Below are positions 41,729 to 49,267 of a stretch of 64,000 nucleotides of DNA, in pieces. The DNA lies in contig JBBAWH010000002.1 in NCBI GenBank assembly GCA_040397235.1, forward strand, positions 62,001-126,000, in the 5' to 3' direction. Source of the stretch: Limnocylindrus sp040397235 (lineage in GTDB: Bacteria > Chloroflexota > Limnocylindria > Limnocylindrales > Limnocylindraceae). Both the position numbers and the translations under genes were made by a program. Under the pieces are notes generated by a model, which saw only the letters and a program-made list of their open reading frames with translations, was not told the DNA's origin and did no database searches. Numbering within the stretch: the first letter of the stretch is position 1; the number at the start of each line of letters is the position of its first letter.

Positions 41729-42081
41729 GCTCGTCCCCTTCCTGCCGCTTCCTGCGGCGCTCGCTTCGCCTCTTCCGCCTGGCCCTCTTCATACAGTCGC
41801 TCCAAGATTCGTTCACCGAGCCGCTCCTCAAGCTCGAAGAGGAGCTTGATGCCAGCAAGGTTGACCCCAAAGTCTTGCGTCAGGTGGCGTATCCAGAGGA
41901 TGCGCCGAAGGTCGTTCTCAGAGTAGAGGCGGATGTTCGACTCGGTGCGGGAGGGACAGATCAGGCCCTCCTCCTCGTATATGCGCAGGGTGCGGGGGTG
42001 GACCGCGACGATGTTGGCGGCCACGCTGATCACGTAGACCGGCCGTGCTGGATCGACGCCGGCACCCCCACTCTTCAACAC
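41725..42081 (-). CDS. hspR: HspR-type MerR-family heat-shock repressor
   Basis: HspR represses chaperone and protease genes and is inactivated on heat stress. The 118-residue protein has the MerR helix-turn-helix with HspR features: PVYVISVAANIVAVHPRTLR, IYEEEGLICPSRT and the diagnostic TQDFGVNLAGIKLLFELE. The C-terminus is basic. It uses GTG 42081. It is the promoter-proximal gene of hspR-lon. A 7-7-7 inverted repeat overlaps a TTGACA box 17 bases upstream, a plausible self-operator. Confidence 0.85.
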   Translation of the reverse strand: MLKSGGAGVDPARPVYVISVAANIVAVHPRTLRIYEEEGLICPSRTESNIRLYSENDLRRILWIRHLTQDFGVNLAGIKLLFELEERLGERILERLYEEGQAEEAKRAPQEAAGRGRA

Positions 42082-42097
42082 CCAGACAGGCTACAAC

Positions 42098-42118
42098 CTT
42101 ATCAATACCATTGTCAAG
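42098..42118 (-). promoter_or_regulatory. hspR: HAIR-like inverted repeat overlapping the hspR-lon -35 box
   Basis: On the minus strand CTTGACA-N7-TGATAAG has two 7-base arms separated by 7 bases. This is the architecture of the HspR operator (HAIR; CTTGAGT-N7-ACTCAAG). The arms pair imperfectly (5 of 7). The first arm contains TTGACA, a perfect -35; a weak -10 (TAGCCT) follows after 18 bases. Placement is right for autoregulation, but the similarity is partial. Confidence 0.4.
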
Positions 42119-42122
42119 AGAG

Positions 42123-42131
42123 TTATCCACA
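42123..42131 (+). promoter_or_regulatory. Perfect DnaA box upstream of hspR
   Basis: TTATCCACA matches the DnaA-box consensus at all nine positions, better than any box seen in the dnaA-dnaN gap. It lies 5 bases upstream of the hspR-lon -35 region and about 39 kb from oriC. It could allow DnaA control of hspR-lon or serve as a titration site. Confidence 0.45.
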
Positions 42132-42203
42132 GGATGGCAGCCACGGGGGCAAGGACGCCCTCGGTTGAGGGTGATGTGCGGGGGTCGTTGGGGCGGGAGC
42201 TAC

Positions 42204-44216
42204 CTACTCGAGGTCGCGACGGTACGGAACGTCGAGGATCACCGTGTTGCGTCGGCCGAGCAGCGTCTCGCGTAGGCGCTTCCCATTGCCGTTGTGCAGG
42301 ATGCGATCCCACCAGTGACGGCCGGCGTACTCCGGAATCATCACCACGTTGATGCGGCGCTGTTCAGTGGGGAGATGCTCATCTTCACTCTCAACCTCGT
42401 CGAGGTAGTGACAGATCGGCTGCACGATCGCGCGGAATGGCGAATCAACTGTAACGAGCCGTACGCCTGGGAAGAGCGCCTCAAATCGCGTCCGAACCTC
42501 ACGCTCCTCATCGTCGCTGAAGACCACACGGATCGCGGTGAGCTCGCCCGTTGTGCCCTCAAGAATTCGGCCAAGGGTGATCGCGCGAACAGTTGAGCGG
42601 TTGATCTCACCAAATGGAGCGAGGATACGCCGTGGGCGATGTGGCGCATCAAACACAATGCCGGGCCTGATTGTAAGTTCTCGTTCGTGGAGGTCGTAGC
42701 GATTACGCACGATCTTCATCAAGATAGCGAGCACTGGAATGGCGACGTAAACCAGCCAACCACCTTCGGTGAACTTGTATGTGGTGATGATGATCAAGAC
42801 CACCGCCGTAATCACGGCTCCAACGCCGTTCAGGACGGCTTTGCCAACCCAGCCATCGTTTCGGAGGCGTCGCCAATGCAGCACCATGCCCGCTTGGCTG
42901 ATTGTGAATCCGATAAAGACGCCGATTGCATATGCCGGAACGAGCAACGTCACCACGGCATCAGTGCCAACGAGCAACAGCGCCGCAGAGAGTGCGACGA
43001 TGATAATTCCCACACCATAGGCAAGGCGGTCGCTACGTTGAGCGACTTGTCGTGGCAGATAGCCGTCAACGGCCAAGATGCGGGTGAGCTGTGGGCCGCC
43101 ATTAAATCCAGTGTTGGCGGCAAGAAGCAAGATACCCGTCGTTGCGACTTGGAAGATTGCGTAGAGAGGGCCGCTCCCGAGCGATGTGCGTGCAATTTGC
43201 GAGAGGAGCGTCTCGCCGCCAAGCTCCTGCGGCACCTTGCCGTAGGCAAAGGCGACAAGCGAAATACCAACAAAAAGTGTTGCGAGGAGCACAGCCATGG
43301 CGACGAGGGTCGACGCGGCATTCTTTGCCTCGGGTTTCTTGAAGGAGGCGACACCGTTGCTAATCGCCTCCGTTCCAGTGAGGGCAACCGATCCATGTGC
43401 GAACGCCTTCAACAGCAAGACTGGCAAGAGGACGGCTCCAGTTTCTTCTGCCTGGAGGACAACACCTTGGCTCCACGTTATCGCCGGATCACCAGTGATG
43501 ATTTTGAAGATTCCGACTGCAATAACGGTGAACGCACCAGCCACAAAGAGATAGGTCGGGAGTGCGAAAATTCGGCCAGATTCGCGAAGCCCTCGCAAGT
43601 TGGCGAATGTGAGAAGGACTAGCGCCCCAAGCGCGAGCTCAAGTCTGATCGGGGTGAGCGACGGAATAGCCGAAGTGATGGCGGCGATTCCCGCCGCGGT
43701 GCTCACGGCTGCGGTGAGGATGTAGTCGACGATCAGGCTCGCACCCGCGATGAGTGAGGGCCAGGTGCCCAGGGTGCTCTTCGCCACGGCATACGCACCA
43801 CCACCGTTTGGGAATCCGAAGCAGACCTGGCGGTAGCTGATGGCGATGATCCCAAGGAGGAGGCCGATCCCTAGGGCGACAAAGGGCCCGTAGATGAGGA
43901 AGCTCGCACCGGCGCCCACGAGAACCAGCAGGATCTCTTCGCTGGCGTAGGCGCTTGATGAGATGGCGTCCGACGAGAAGATTGGGAGCGCTAGCTTGCG
44001 GCTCAGGCGCTGCTCACCCTCCTCGGCGTTGGAGATGGGTCGGCCGAAGAGCGCCCGCTTCGCAGCATGGGTGGCCTCGCCGACCACACCAAGGTCGGTT
44101 GCGACACTCCCGGCCTCAGAGGCGACGAGGTGGTCTGGCGAAGGCTCGACAAAAAGCTCTTCGCCGTTGTGGTTGTGGTGCCAGTCGGGCTTTCCCTTCT
44201 GTTGGTCAGAGGTCAT
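42204..44216 (-). CDS. APC-superfamily permease, KimA-like potassium/amino-acid transporter
   Basis: The 670-residue protein has about 12 transmembrane helices in the APC fold. It begins after a 70-residue cytoplasmic segment at LALPIFSSDAISSSAYASEE and shows the glycine-rich first-helix break and GFPNGGGAYAVAKSTLG. The C-terminal 170 residues are soluble. This layout resembles KimA (YdaO), a K+ importer regulated by c-di-AMP in firmicutes. Amino-acid transport cannot be excluded from sequence alone. It is a stand-alone gene, between lon-hspR and rsmG, with 62 bases upstream that hold no obvious riboswitch. Confidence 0.75.
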   Translation of the reverse strand: MTSDQQKGKPDWHHNHNGEELFVEPSPDHLVASEAGSVATDLGVVGEATHAAKRALFGRPISNAEEGEQRLSRKLALPIFSSDAISSSAYASEEILLVLVGAGASFLIYGPFVALGIGLLLGIIAISYRQVCFGFPNGGGAYAVAKSTLGTWPSLIAGASLIVDYILTAAVSTAAGIAAITSAIPSLTPIRLELALGALVLLTFANLRGLRESGRIFALPTYLFVAGAFTVIAVGIFKIITGDPAITWSQGVVLQAEETGAVLLPVLLLKAFAHGSVALTGTEAISNGVASFKKPEAKNAASTLVAMAVLLATLFVGISLVAFAYGKVPQELGGETLLSQIARTSLGSGPLYAIFQVATTGILLLAANTGFNGGPQLTRILAVDGYLPRQVAQRSDRLAYGVGIIIVALSAALLLVGTDAVVTLLVPAYAIGVFIGFTISQAGMVLHWRRLRNDGWVGKAVLNGVGAVITAVVLIIITTYKFTEGGWLVYVAIPVLAILMKIVRNRYDLHERELTIRPGIVFDAPHRPRRILAPFGEINRSTVRAITLGRILEGTTGELTAIRVVFSDDEEREVRTRFEALFPGVRLVTVDSPFRAIVQPICHYLDEVESEDEHLPTEQRRINVVMIPEYAGRHWWDRILHNGNGKRLRETLLGRRNTVILDVPYRRDLE

Positions 44217-44279
44217 CGTGATTCACTGCGCCTTTCCCATCGATTCAGGGGTCCCTGAGGGTTTCTTATCGCCTTAATC

Positions 44280-44993
44280 CTATACCCGCGCTCGCACCCG
44301 CTCCGATTCGTGCGGAGTGACGCGCACAAGAAGCGCCCCCTCTAGTGCGGCCACGTTCACCGGAATCACCTCAATTGCACTGGATCCAATGAAAGAGGAG
44401 ACGGTGCTCAGCTCTGCATCCCAGCCCTCTCCTGCACGCTTCCATGCGAGCAACGAGCCTGTTGGCGTGAGAATTGGCGCTGCAAGTCGAATCAGTTCAC
44501 CGAGTGGTGCGATCGCTCGCGCAGTGATTAGATCGAACCGAACGCCGCCCCCTTGCGCTAAATCTTCAGCGCGCGCATGAGCGACGCGCAGCCGCGGAAC
44601 AAGTCCGCTTGCTGCGGTGACCGCTTCAAGAAAGTGCGCCTTCTTGCCGATGGATTCAATCAGTGTCATCGAAAGACTGTCGTGACGCGAAAGCAGACGC
44701 GCCGCCAACGGCACGCCAGGAAACCCACCACCAGAGCCAAGGTCAGCAATCTTTCCGCCGTTCGGCAGGAGTCGCTCAATGTGCGGCGTAGCTACCAGCG
44801 AATCAAGGAGATGCCGCGTCGCGCGTTCGAGCGGATCGCTGACGCGCGTGAGGTTGATTGCCGGGTTCCATGCATCCAGCAGTCGCAGGTGCGCAGTGAT
44901 GAATGCAGTCTCGGCAGCAGAGAGTTCAGGAAGTGAGGCTGCAGAAAGTTGGCGTGCAAGCTCATCGAGTGTTTCGCGTTCGGTTGGCGGCAA
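44280..44993 (-). CDS. rsmG: 16S rRNA (guanine-527 N7) methyltransferase
   Basis: RsmG methylates G527 of 16S rRNA. The 237-residue protein has NPAINLTRVSDPLERATRHL, the SAM-binding loop KIADLGSGGGFPGVPLAA, ESIGKKAHFLEAV, and DLITARAIAPLGELIRLA, all RsmG hallmarks. The only in-frame start after csoR is TTG at 44993, without a strong ribosome binding site. It is the second gene of a csoR-rsmG unit, an unusual pairing as rsmG normally lies with gidA or parAB. Confidence 0.9.
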   Translation of the reverse strand: MPPTERETLDELARQLSAASLPELSAAETAFITAHLRLLDAWNPAINLTRVSDPLERATRHLLDSLVATPHIERLLPNGGKIADLGSGGGFPGVPLAARLLSRHDSLSMTLIESIGKKAHFLEAVTAASGLVPRLRVAHARAEDLAQGGGVRFDLITARAIAPLGELIRLAAPILTPTGSLLAWKRAGEGWDAELSTVSSFIGSSAIEVIPVNVAALEGALLVRVTPHESERVRARV

Positions 44994-45046
44994 CGCACTC
45001 GGGTCAGTAGGGAGTGGTGCGCGTTCTGGGGGCGTTGTGTTGGAGT

Positions 45047-45376
45047 TCAGTCGCTCGCTCCGCTCTTTGGCGTGGCGCTGCGCGCCGGGCGGCCCATGGA
45101 GCGACGCACCACATCGAGCACCTCTTCAATGGATTTCTCGGCGTCGCCCTTCTCGGCGGCATCTTTCATGCAACCGCGGATGTGGTCTTCAAGGATCAAG
45201 AGGCCGAGCGCGTCGACGGCGGCGCGCAGCGCGGCCGTCTGCTGCAAGATGTCGACGCAGTACTCCTCGCGGTCGACCATGCGCGCAATGCCGCGCACCT
45301 GTCCCTCAAGTCGCCGCAGGCGATTAAGGAGGACCTTGCGGTCTTTTGTGTAGCTATGCCCGACATGTTCTGCCAT
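45047..45376 (-). CDS. csoR: CsoR/RcnR-family copper-sensing repressor
   Basis: CsoR is an all-helical repressor released from DNA by Cu(I). The 109-residue protein has the complete Cys-His-Cys copper site (C40 in EEYCVDIL; H65 and C69 in EDHIRGCM) and the conserved RLRRLEGQVRGIARMV. A disordered tail of 25 residues follows. A CsoR-like dyad overlaps its own start codon, suggesting autoregulation. No copper exporter or chaperone gene lies in the window, so its targets are elsewhere or include the dyad near rpmH/dnaA. Confidence 0.9.
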   Translation of the reverse strand: MAEHVGHSYTKDRKVLLNRLRRLEGQVRGIARMVDREEYCVDILQQTAALRAAVDALGLLILEDHIRGCMKDAAEKGDAEKSIEEVLDVVRRSMGRPARSATPKSGASD

Positions 45377-45391
45377 ACCCCCTGAGAGTAT
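45375..45391. promoter_or_regulatory. csoR: CsoR-type dyad overlapping the csoR start
   Basis: ATACCCCCTGAGAGTAT begins inside the csoR start codon (minus strand). Its ends (ATAC/GTAT) and C-tract resemble the better dyad at 589-605, but the interior is asymmetric. It would block translation-initiation-region transcription if bound. Partial match only. Confidence 0.3.
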
Positions 45392-45468
45392 CTGATCACG
45401 CTGCGATGCTACGATTCAGCCGCAGAGCGGCAGGCCCCAGCCGGGGCGCCAAGTGGGGAGGAGCAACC

Positions 45469-46050
45469 ATGGCGGCGAGCCAGAACCCGCACGACGATAT
45501 CGAGTCGGTACTGATTACCGAGGCGGCGATTGTCGCGCGCGTGCGCGAGCTCGGCGCAGAGATCGGTGCGGCATATGCGGGGAACGATTCACTGATCCTC
45601 GTCAGCGTGCTGAAGGGCGCCATCGTCTTTGTTGCCGATCTCATGCGCGCCATTCCAGGGAAAGTGCAGATTGACCTCATGGAAGTCTCGTCGTACGACG
45701 GCGGCAAGAGCACCGAGTCGAGCGGCACCGTGCGCATCCTTAAGGACCTCTCGGGAACCATCGAAGGTCGTGACGTGCTGATCGTCGAAGACATCATCGA
45801 TACGGGAATCACCTTGAACTACCTCACGAACTACCTCGCAGGAAAGAACCCGCGCTCGGTGAAAATCGTCACCCTGCTCAGCAAGCCCGCGCGACGAGTG
45901 GTTGATATCCCAGTGCAGTGGATGGGCTTTGAGATCCCCGACAAGTTCGTGGTTGGCTACGGACTCGACTTCGGCGAGCAGTACCGCAACCTGCCCTACG
46001 TCGGCGTACTGAAGCCCTCGATGTACACCTCGACCCCTGGCGAGGAATAG
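45469..46050 (+). CDS. hpt: Hypoxanthine phosphoribosyltransferase
   Basis: Hpt salvages hypoxanthine and guanine to IMP and GMP. The 193-residue protein has VSVLKGAIVFVADLMRAI, VSSYDGGKSTESSG, the PRPP-binding motif VLIVEDIIDTGITL, and C-terminal VGYGLDFGEQYRNLPYVGVL. ATG 45469 has GGGGAGGAG 5 bases upstream and gives the family length; an in-frame ATG at 45346 would overlap csoR. It is divergent from csoR. Purine salvage would matter if the PurH-like protein at 14048 is not functional. Confidence 0.95.
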   Translation: MAASQNPHDDIESVLITEAAIVARVRELGAEIGAAYAGNDSLILVSVLKGAIVFVADLMRAIPGKVQIDLMEVSSYDGGKSTESSGTVRILKDLSGTIEGRDVLIVEDIIDTGITLNYLTNYLAGKNPRSVKIVTLLSKPARRVVDIPVQWMGFEIPDKFVVGYGLDFGEQYRNLPYVGVLKPSMYTSTPGEE

Positions 46051-46053
46051 CCT

Positions 46054-46524
46054 GTGAAGCCGATCGGCCGTATCCAATCAACCTCTGGAAATCTCTTCCG
46101 ACGAAGCTCAGGTCGACGCCTGAGCGGCATCGGCGCCGCAGGCGTGGTGCTTGGCGCACTGCCCGCCTGGTGGACGCTCGCCGCCCCCGGCGTACCCGCA
46201 ACGATGGGGAACGCCTTCGATACCTACGGTGCAGCCGGGTTCTTTGTTGCTCTCGCCACCCTCTTCCTGTTGATCGCCCCAGATGCTTTCGGCGAGCAGC
46301 TGCGATTCGATTGGTGGCCCGTCCATGTGGGGCTCGTGACCGCCGCCTCCATCGGCTTGGTCGCCACCCTCATCGGAGCTGCGGTCACTGCAACTGGGTA
46401 TGACCTGCCCCTCTCTTTCGTCTTCGGGATCGACCGCGCCCCTGGCCTCTGGATCACCCTCATCGCACTGGGAGTCTGGATCTCAGGTGTCGCTCAGATA
46501 GTCGACGCGCGAGACGACCGCTAA
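46054..46524 (+). CDS. Four-helix membrane protein, unknown function
   Basis: The 156-residue product starts with GTG 3 bases after the hpt stop. It has about four hydrophobic helices (IGAAGVVLGALPAWWTLAA, AAGFFVALATLFLLIAP, HVGLVTAASIGLVATLIGAA, GLWITLIALGVWISGVAQIV). The N-terminus is basic (RRSSGRR), suggesting the in-side. No family is recognised. Cotranscription with hpt is likely. Confidence 0.6.
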   Translation: MKPIGRIQSTSGNLFRRSSGRRLSGIGAAGVVLGALPAWWTLAAPGVPATMGNAFDTYGAAGFFVALATLFLLIAPDAFGEQLRFDWWPVHVGLVTAASIGLVATLIGAAVTATGYDLPLSFVFGIDRAPGLWITLIALGVWISGVAQIVDARDDR

Positions 46525-46586
46525 GCGCGGCTCGTGCTCAAAAGGGGGTGCCGTGCCTCCACCTGCTAGGGTGTGTATGTGCAGCC

Positions 46587-46646
46587 GTGCGCTCCGACGC
46601 GCGGGCAGGAGGCCGATACCGGCCCAGCCCCGTCGTAGCAGCGCAC
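46587..46646 (+). ncRNA. Long bulged hairpin in the leader of the NYN-domain gene
   Basis: Four nested perfect helices can form: GTGCGCT (46587-46593) with AGCGCAC (46640-46646); GACG (46596-46599) with CGTC (46631-46634); GGGC (46603-46606) with GCCC (46627-46630); GGCCG (46611-46615) with CGGCC (46620-46624) closing an ATAC loop. Bulges separate them. It lies in the 159-base gap before the NYN gene, starting 21 bases after a TAGGGT -10-like box. The conserved SRP-RNA core is absent and I know no matching riboswitch. It may be a leader element or small RNA. Confidence 0.5.
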
Positions 46647-46683
46647 GCCACGTTATCTACTAAGAAACCAGAGGTACAAAGTA

Positions 46684-48075
46684 ATGTCACGTAATGTCGC
46701 TATTTTCGTAGACGTCGCAAACGTCTTCTACGCAGCAAAGGCTGCAGGCGTTGACATCGATTACGTCACGCTTTTAAAGACCCTTACGGCGAACCGCGAT
46801 CTCGTTCGCGCCTACGCCTACACCGGTCTTGATCCAGACAATGAGAACCAGAAGGCCTTCCACAACTTCCTCGCACGCAACAACTACAAGGTTGTGAGCA
46901 AGGATGTTCGCAAGTACGGCGATGGCCGCTTCAAGGCAAACCTCGACATTGAACTCGTGGTCGACCTTGTGCGCCTTGCGCCAAAGCTCGACATTGCAGT
47001 CGTCATCTCTGGCGACGGCGACTTTGCACCAGCAATCCGTGCGGTGCAAGACATGGGTGTTCGCGTCGAAGTCGTAAGCTTCCGCGCAAACACCAGCAGC
47101 GACCTCGTTGAAGTTGCTGACCAATTCATTGAGATCACCACGATCGCCAAGGTTGAGGCGGGCGCACGAAGCGGTCGCCGCGTTGCCGCCGAAGGCGAAG
47201 AGGATCTCTCCATGACAGAGGTTCCCGACAAGCAGTCCGAGGCACCAGCACGACCACGTCGCGTTGGCGCAGCGCCTGAGCGCGAACGAGTTCGCGGCGG
47301 GCGCACCACACGGACCGCAGCACCACGCATTGGCACACCGGTGCGCCGCTCGTCAACAATCCGCGTCGGCGACACAATGGTCGACGCTGACTCGATTGAG
47401 ACACTGACACTTGACGATCTCGGGCCAGACGACCTCGCCGCAGGTGCTGAGACATCACCACACAACCACGAAGGCGCGGCTGCGTTCGGTGAGGACGGCC
47501 CACGTCGTCGTCGTCGTCGCGGCGGTCGCGGACGTCGTGGTCGTGGCGGAGTTGGTGGAGACTCACTCGACGGCATTGAGACGATGACGCTCGACGACGC
47601 TGATGATGGTGCGCCAGGTGGCGTTCCTGAATATCTCGCCACGGAGCGACGCAGCGCAACGGGTCGCGGACCGGTGCGCGCTGCACGGCAGCAGCTCGGC
47701 TCCGGCCCATCGCGAATCGCTGACGAAGTTGCTCGCTCACACAAGGACGACACGATTCGTTCAGGTGCGAGCTACAACGACGCCGATGATGGCATCAGCG
47801 ATGTATCGCCAGATGTGGCCGCGCTCTTGCAGTCCCAACTTCAGGCGACTGGCCGATCGGCAAGCGAGTCGGCGGCATTCAACGGCAAAGAGGCACCTGT
47901 GAGCGGCAAGGGTCGTTCGCGTGGCGGTCGACCGGCACCGAAGAGTGCTGCGAAGCCTGCCGCGAAGCCGGCCGCAAAGCCTGCAGGACGCGTTGCCTCC
48001 AAGCCCGCCGCGAAGGTTGCCCTCGTAAAGAAGAGCACCACGCGGCCAAAGGCTAAGGGGAGCAAGGGAGCCTAA
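46684..48075 (+). CDS. NYN/LabA-like (DUF88) putative ribonuclease with Arg/Gly-rich and Lys/Ala-rich tail
   Basis: NYN domains are PIN-fold nucleases. The first 155 of 463 residues form the domain: VAIFVDVANVFYAAK with D10 and N13, NLDIELVVDL with D88, and VVISGDGDFAPAIRA with D111/D113, the expected acidic metal-binding residues. The rest is low complexity: an acidic stretch, an Arg/Gly run near 275-295 (RRRRRRGGRGRRGRGG), and a C-terminal Lys/Ala/Pro repeat (AAKPAAKPAAKPAG). The tail looks RNA-binding. The start has AGAGGT upstream. It is followed after 4 bases by holB. An RNA-processing role is likely; the target is unknown. Confidence 0.8.
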   Translation: MSRNVAIFVDVANVFYAAKAAGVDIDYVTLLKTLTANRDLVRAYAYTGLDPDNENQKAFHNFLARNNYKVVSKDVRKYGDGRFKANLDIELVVDLVRLAPKLDIAVVISGDGDFAPAIRAVQDMGVRVEVVSFRANTSSDLVEVADQFIEITTIAKVEAGARSGRRVAAEGEEDLSMTEVPDKQSEAPARPRRVGAAPERERVRGGRTTRTAAPRIGTPVRRSSTIRVGDTMVDADSIETLTLDDLGPDDLAAGAETSPHNHEGAAAFGEDGPRRRRRRGGRGRRGRGGVGGDSLDGIETMTLDDADDGAPGGVPEYLATERRSATGRGPVRAARQQLGSGPSRIADEVARSHKDDTIRSGASYNDADDGISDVSPDVAALLQSQLQATGRSASESAAFNGKEAPVSGKGRSRGGRPAPKSAAKPAAKPAAKPAGRVASKPAAKVALVKKSTTRPKAKGSKGA

Positions 48076-48079
48076 CGAG

Positions 48080-49267
48080 ATGGCGCGGGCGGTCTCAACG
48101 CCGTCTGACGCCGCTCACCCTGCGCGCCGCCCAGCACGCTTTGCAACCCGCGGTCACGACGCCGCTGCGGCGCACCTCGCCGCACTGCTCACCGAGGCAC
48201 CACCGCACGCCCTGCTGATTGTCGGCCCGCGTGGCGCAGGTGCAGGCACACTCGCCCGTGACGCCGTCGCAACGCTCATGTGCGGCGCGCCAGTCGACGG
48301 CGGCCCCTGTGGCGCCTGCCGCGCCTGCCGCCTGATCGCCTCAGGAAGCCATACCGACCTCGTCGTTATCTCCCCAACTGGCGTGTCAAACACGATCAAG
48401 ATCGACCAAATCCGCGCCCTCGCCGCTGGTCTCGCCCTCTTCTCGGTGGAAGGGGGCCGCCGAATTGCGCTCATTGAACGCGCCGACCTCATAAACGAAG
48501 ATGCGCAAAACGCGCTACTCAAGACCCTCGAAGAGCCACCATCTCGCACCCACGTGATCCTCGCGGCCGCGGAAGATTCACGGCTCATGCCAACCATTCG
48601 CAGTCGCTGCGCGGTGATCCGTATCGGCCTTCCAGACGCGAACCAGGCGAGTGAGCTGCTCGCCGAACGACTCGGCGTTGATGCGCCAACAGCGGTGCGG
48701 CTTTTGCGCATGTCGTCTGGTCGCCCCGGGCCACTCATTGATGCCGAAGCAACAGGCGACGCGGCACGCGCACACGCGCAGATTCGCCGACAAATTCTCG
48801 ACTTCACCGCAACCTCACCGCATGCGCGGCTCGGCCAGCTTGGCGCGCTGGTCGCCGATGCGCGCGCGATCCTGGTTGCGGGCGCTGATGACGGCGACGC
48901 GGCTGATGGCTCCGAGAGTGAAGATGGCAGTGATGACGCGCCAGATGTTGATGCCGATCCAAAGAAGAAGAGTCCAGCGAAGCGCAGCGGCAAGCCGACA
49001 CCTGCAGAGCGCCGCGCCGCTGCAACTGAACTGTTGCGCCTCTGGCGTGGCGTGGCCCGTGATCTTGCACTGGTGAGCGTCGGTGCGGTAGACCAGATCG
49101 CCTTCCCTGAAGACCGCGCAGAGATTGAGGCCGTTGCACACAAACTCCCAACTGCAACCTGGGGTGAGGCGTTACGCACCATCGATAAAGCGCTCAACGC
49201 ACTCCGTCGTAATGGCAACCCAGAACTTCTGCTCGATGCGGCAGCGCTCAGCTGGCCAACGCTATGA
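48080..49267 (+). CDS. holB: DNA polymerase III delta' subunit
   Basis: Delta' is part of the clamp loader that opens the beta ring. The 395-residue protein has a degenerate Walker A (GPRGAGAGT, 49-57, no lysine, as expected for delta'), a zinc site with C68, C77, C80 and C83, KIDQIRAL, and the typical NALLKTLEEPPSRTHVIL. At about 267-310 an acidic then lysine-rich low-complexity insert separates the AAA+ part from the C-terminal collar domain. It starts 4 bases after the NYN gene and overlaps the next gene by four bases. Confidence 0.92.
   Translation: MARAVSTPSDAAHPARRPARFATRGHDAAAAHLAALLTEAPPHALLIVGPRGAGAGTLARDAVATLMCGAPVDGGPCGACRACRLIASGSHTDLVVISPTGVSNTIKIDQIRALAAGLALFSVEGGRRIALIERADLINEDAQNALLKTLEEPPSRTHVILAAAEDSRLMPTIRSRCAVIRIGLPDANQASELLAERLGVDAPTAVRLLRMSSGRPGPLIDAEATGDAARAHAQIRRQILDFTATSPHARLGQLGALVADARAILVAGADDGDAADGSESEDGSDDAPDVDADPKKKSPAKRSGKPTPAERRAAATELLRLWRGVARDLALVSVGAVDQIAFPEDRAEIEAVAHKLPTATWGEALRTIDKALNALRRNGNPELLLDAAALSWPTL

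Noticed and set aside
46587..46646. SRP (4.5S) RNA
   Set aside because: The conserved apical GGAA-loop core and AGCAG internal loop are absent; only a generic bulged hairpin is seen.
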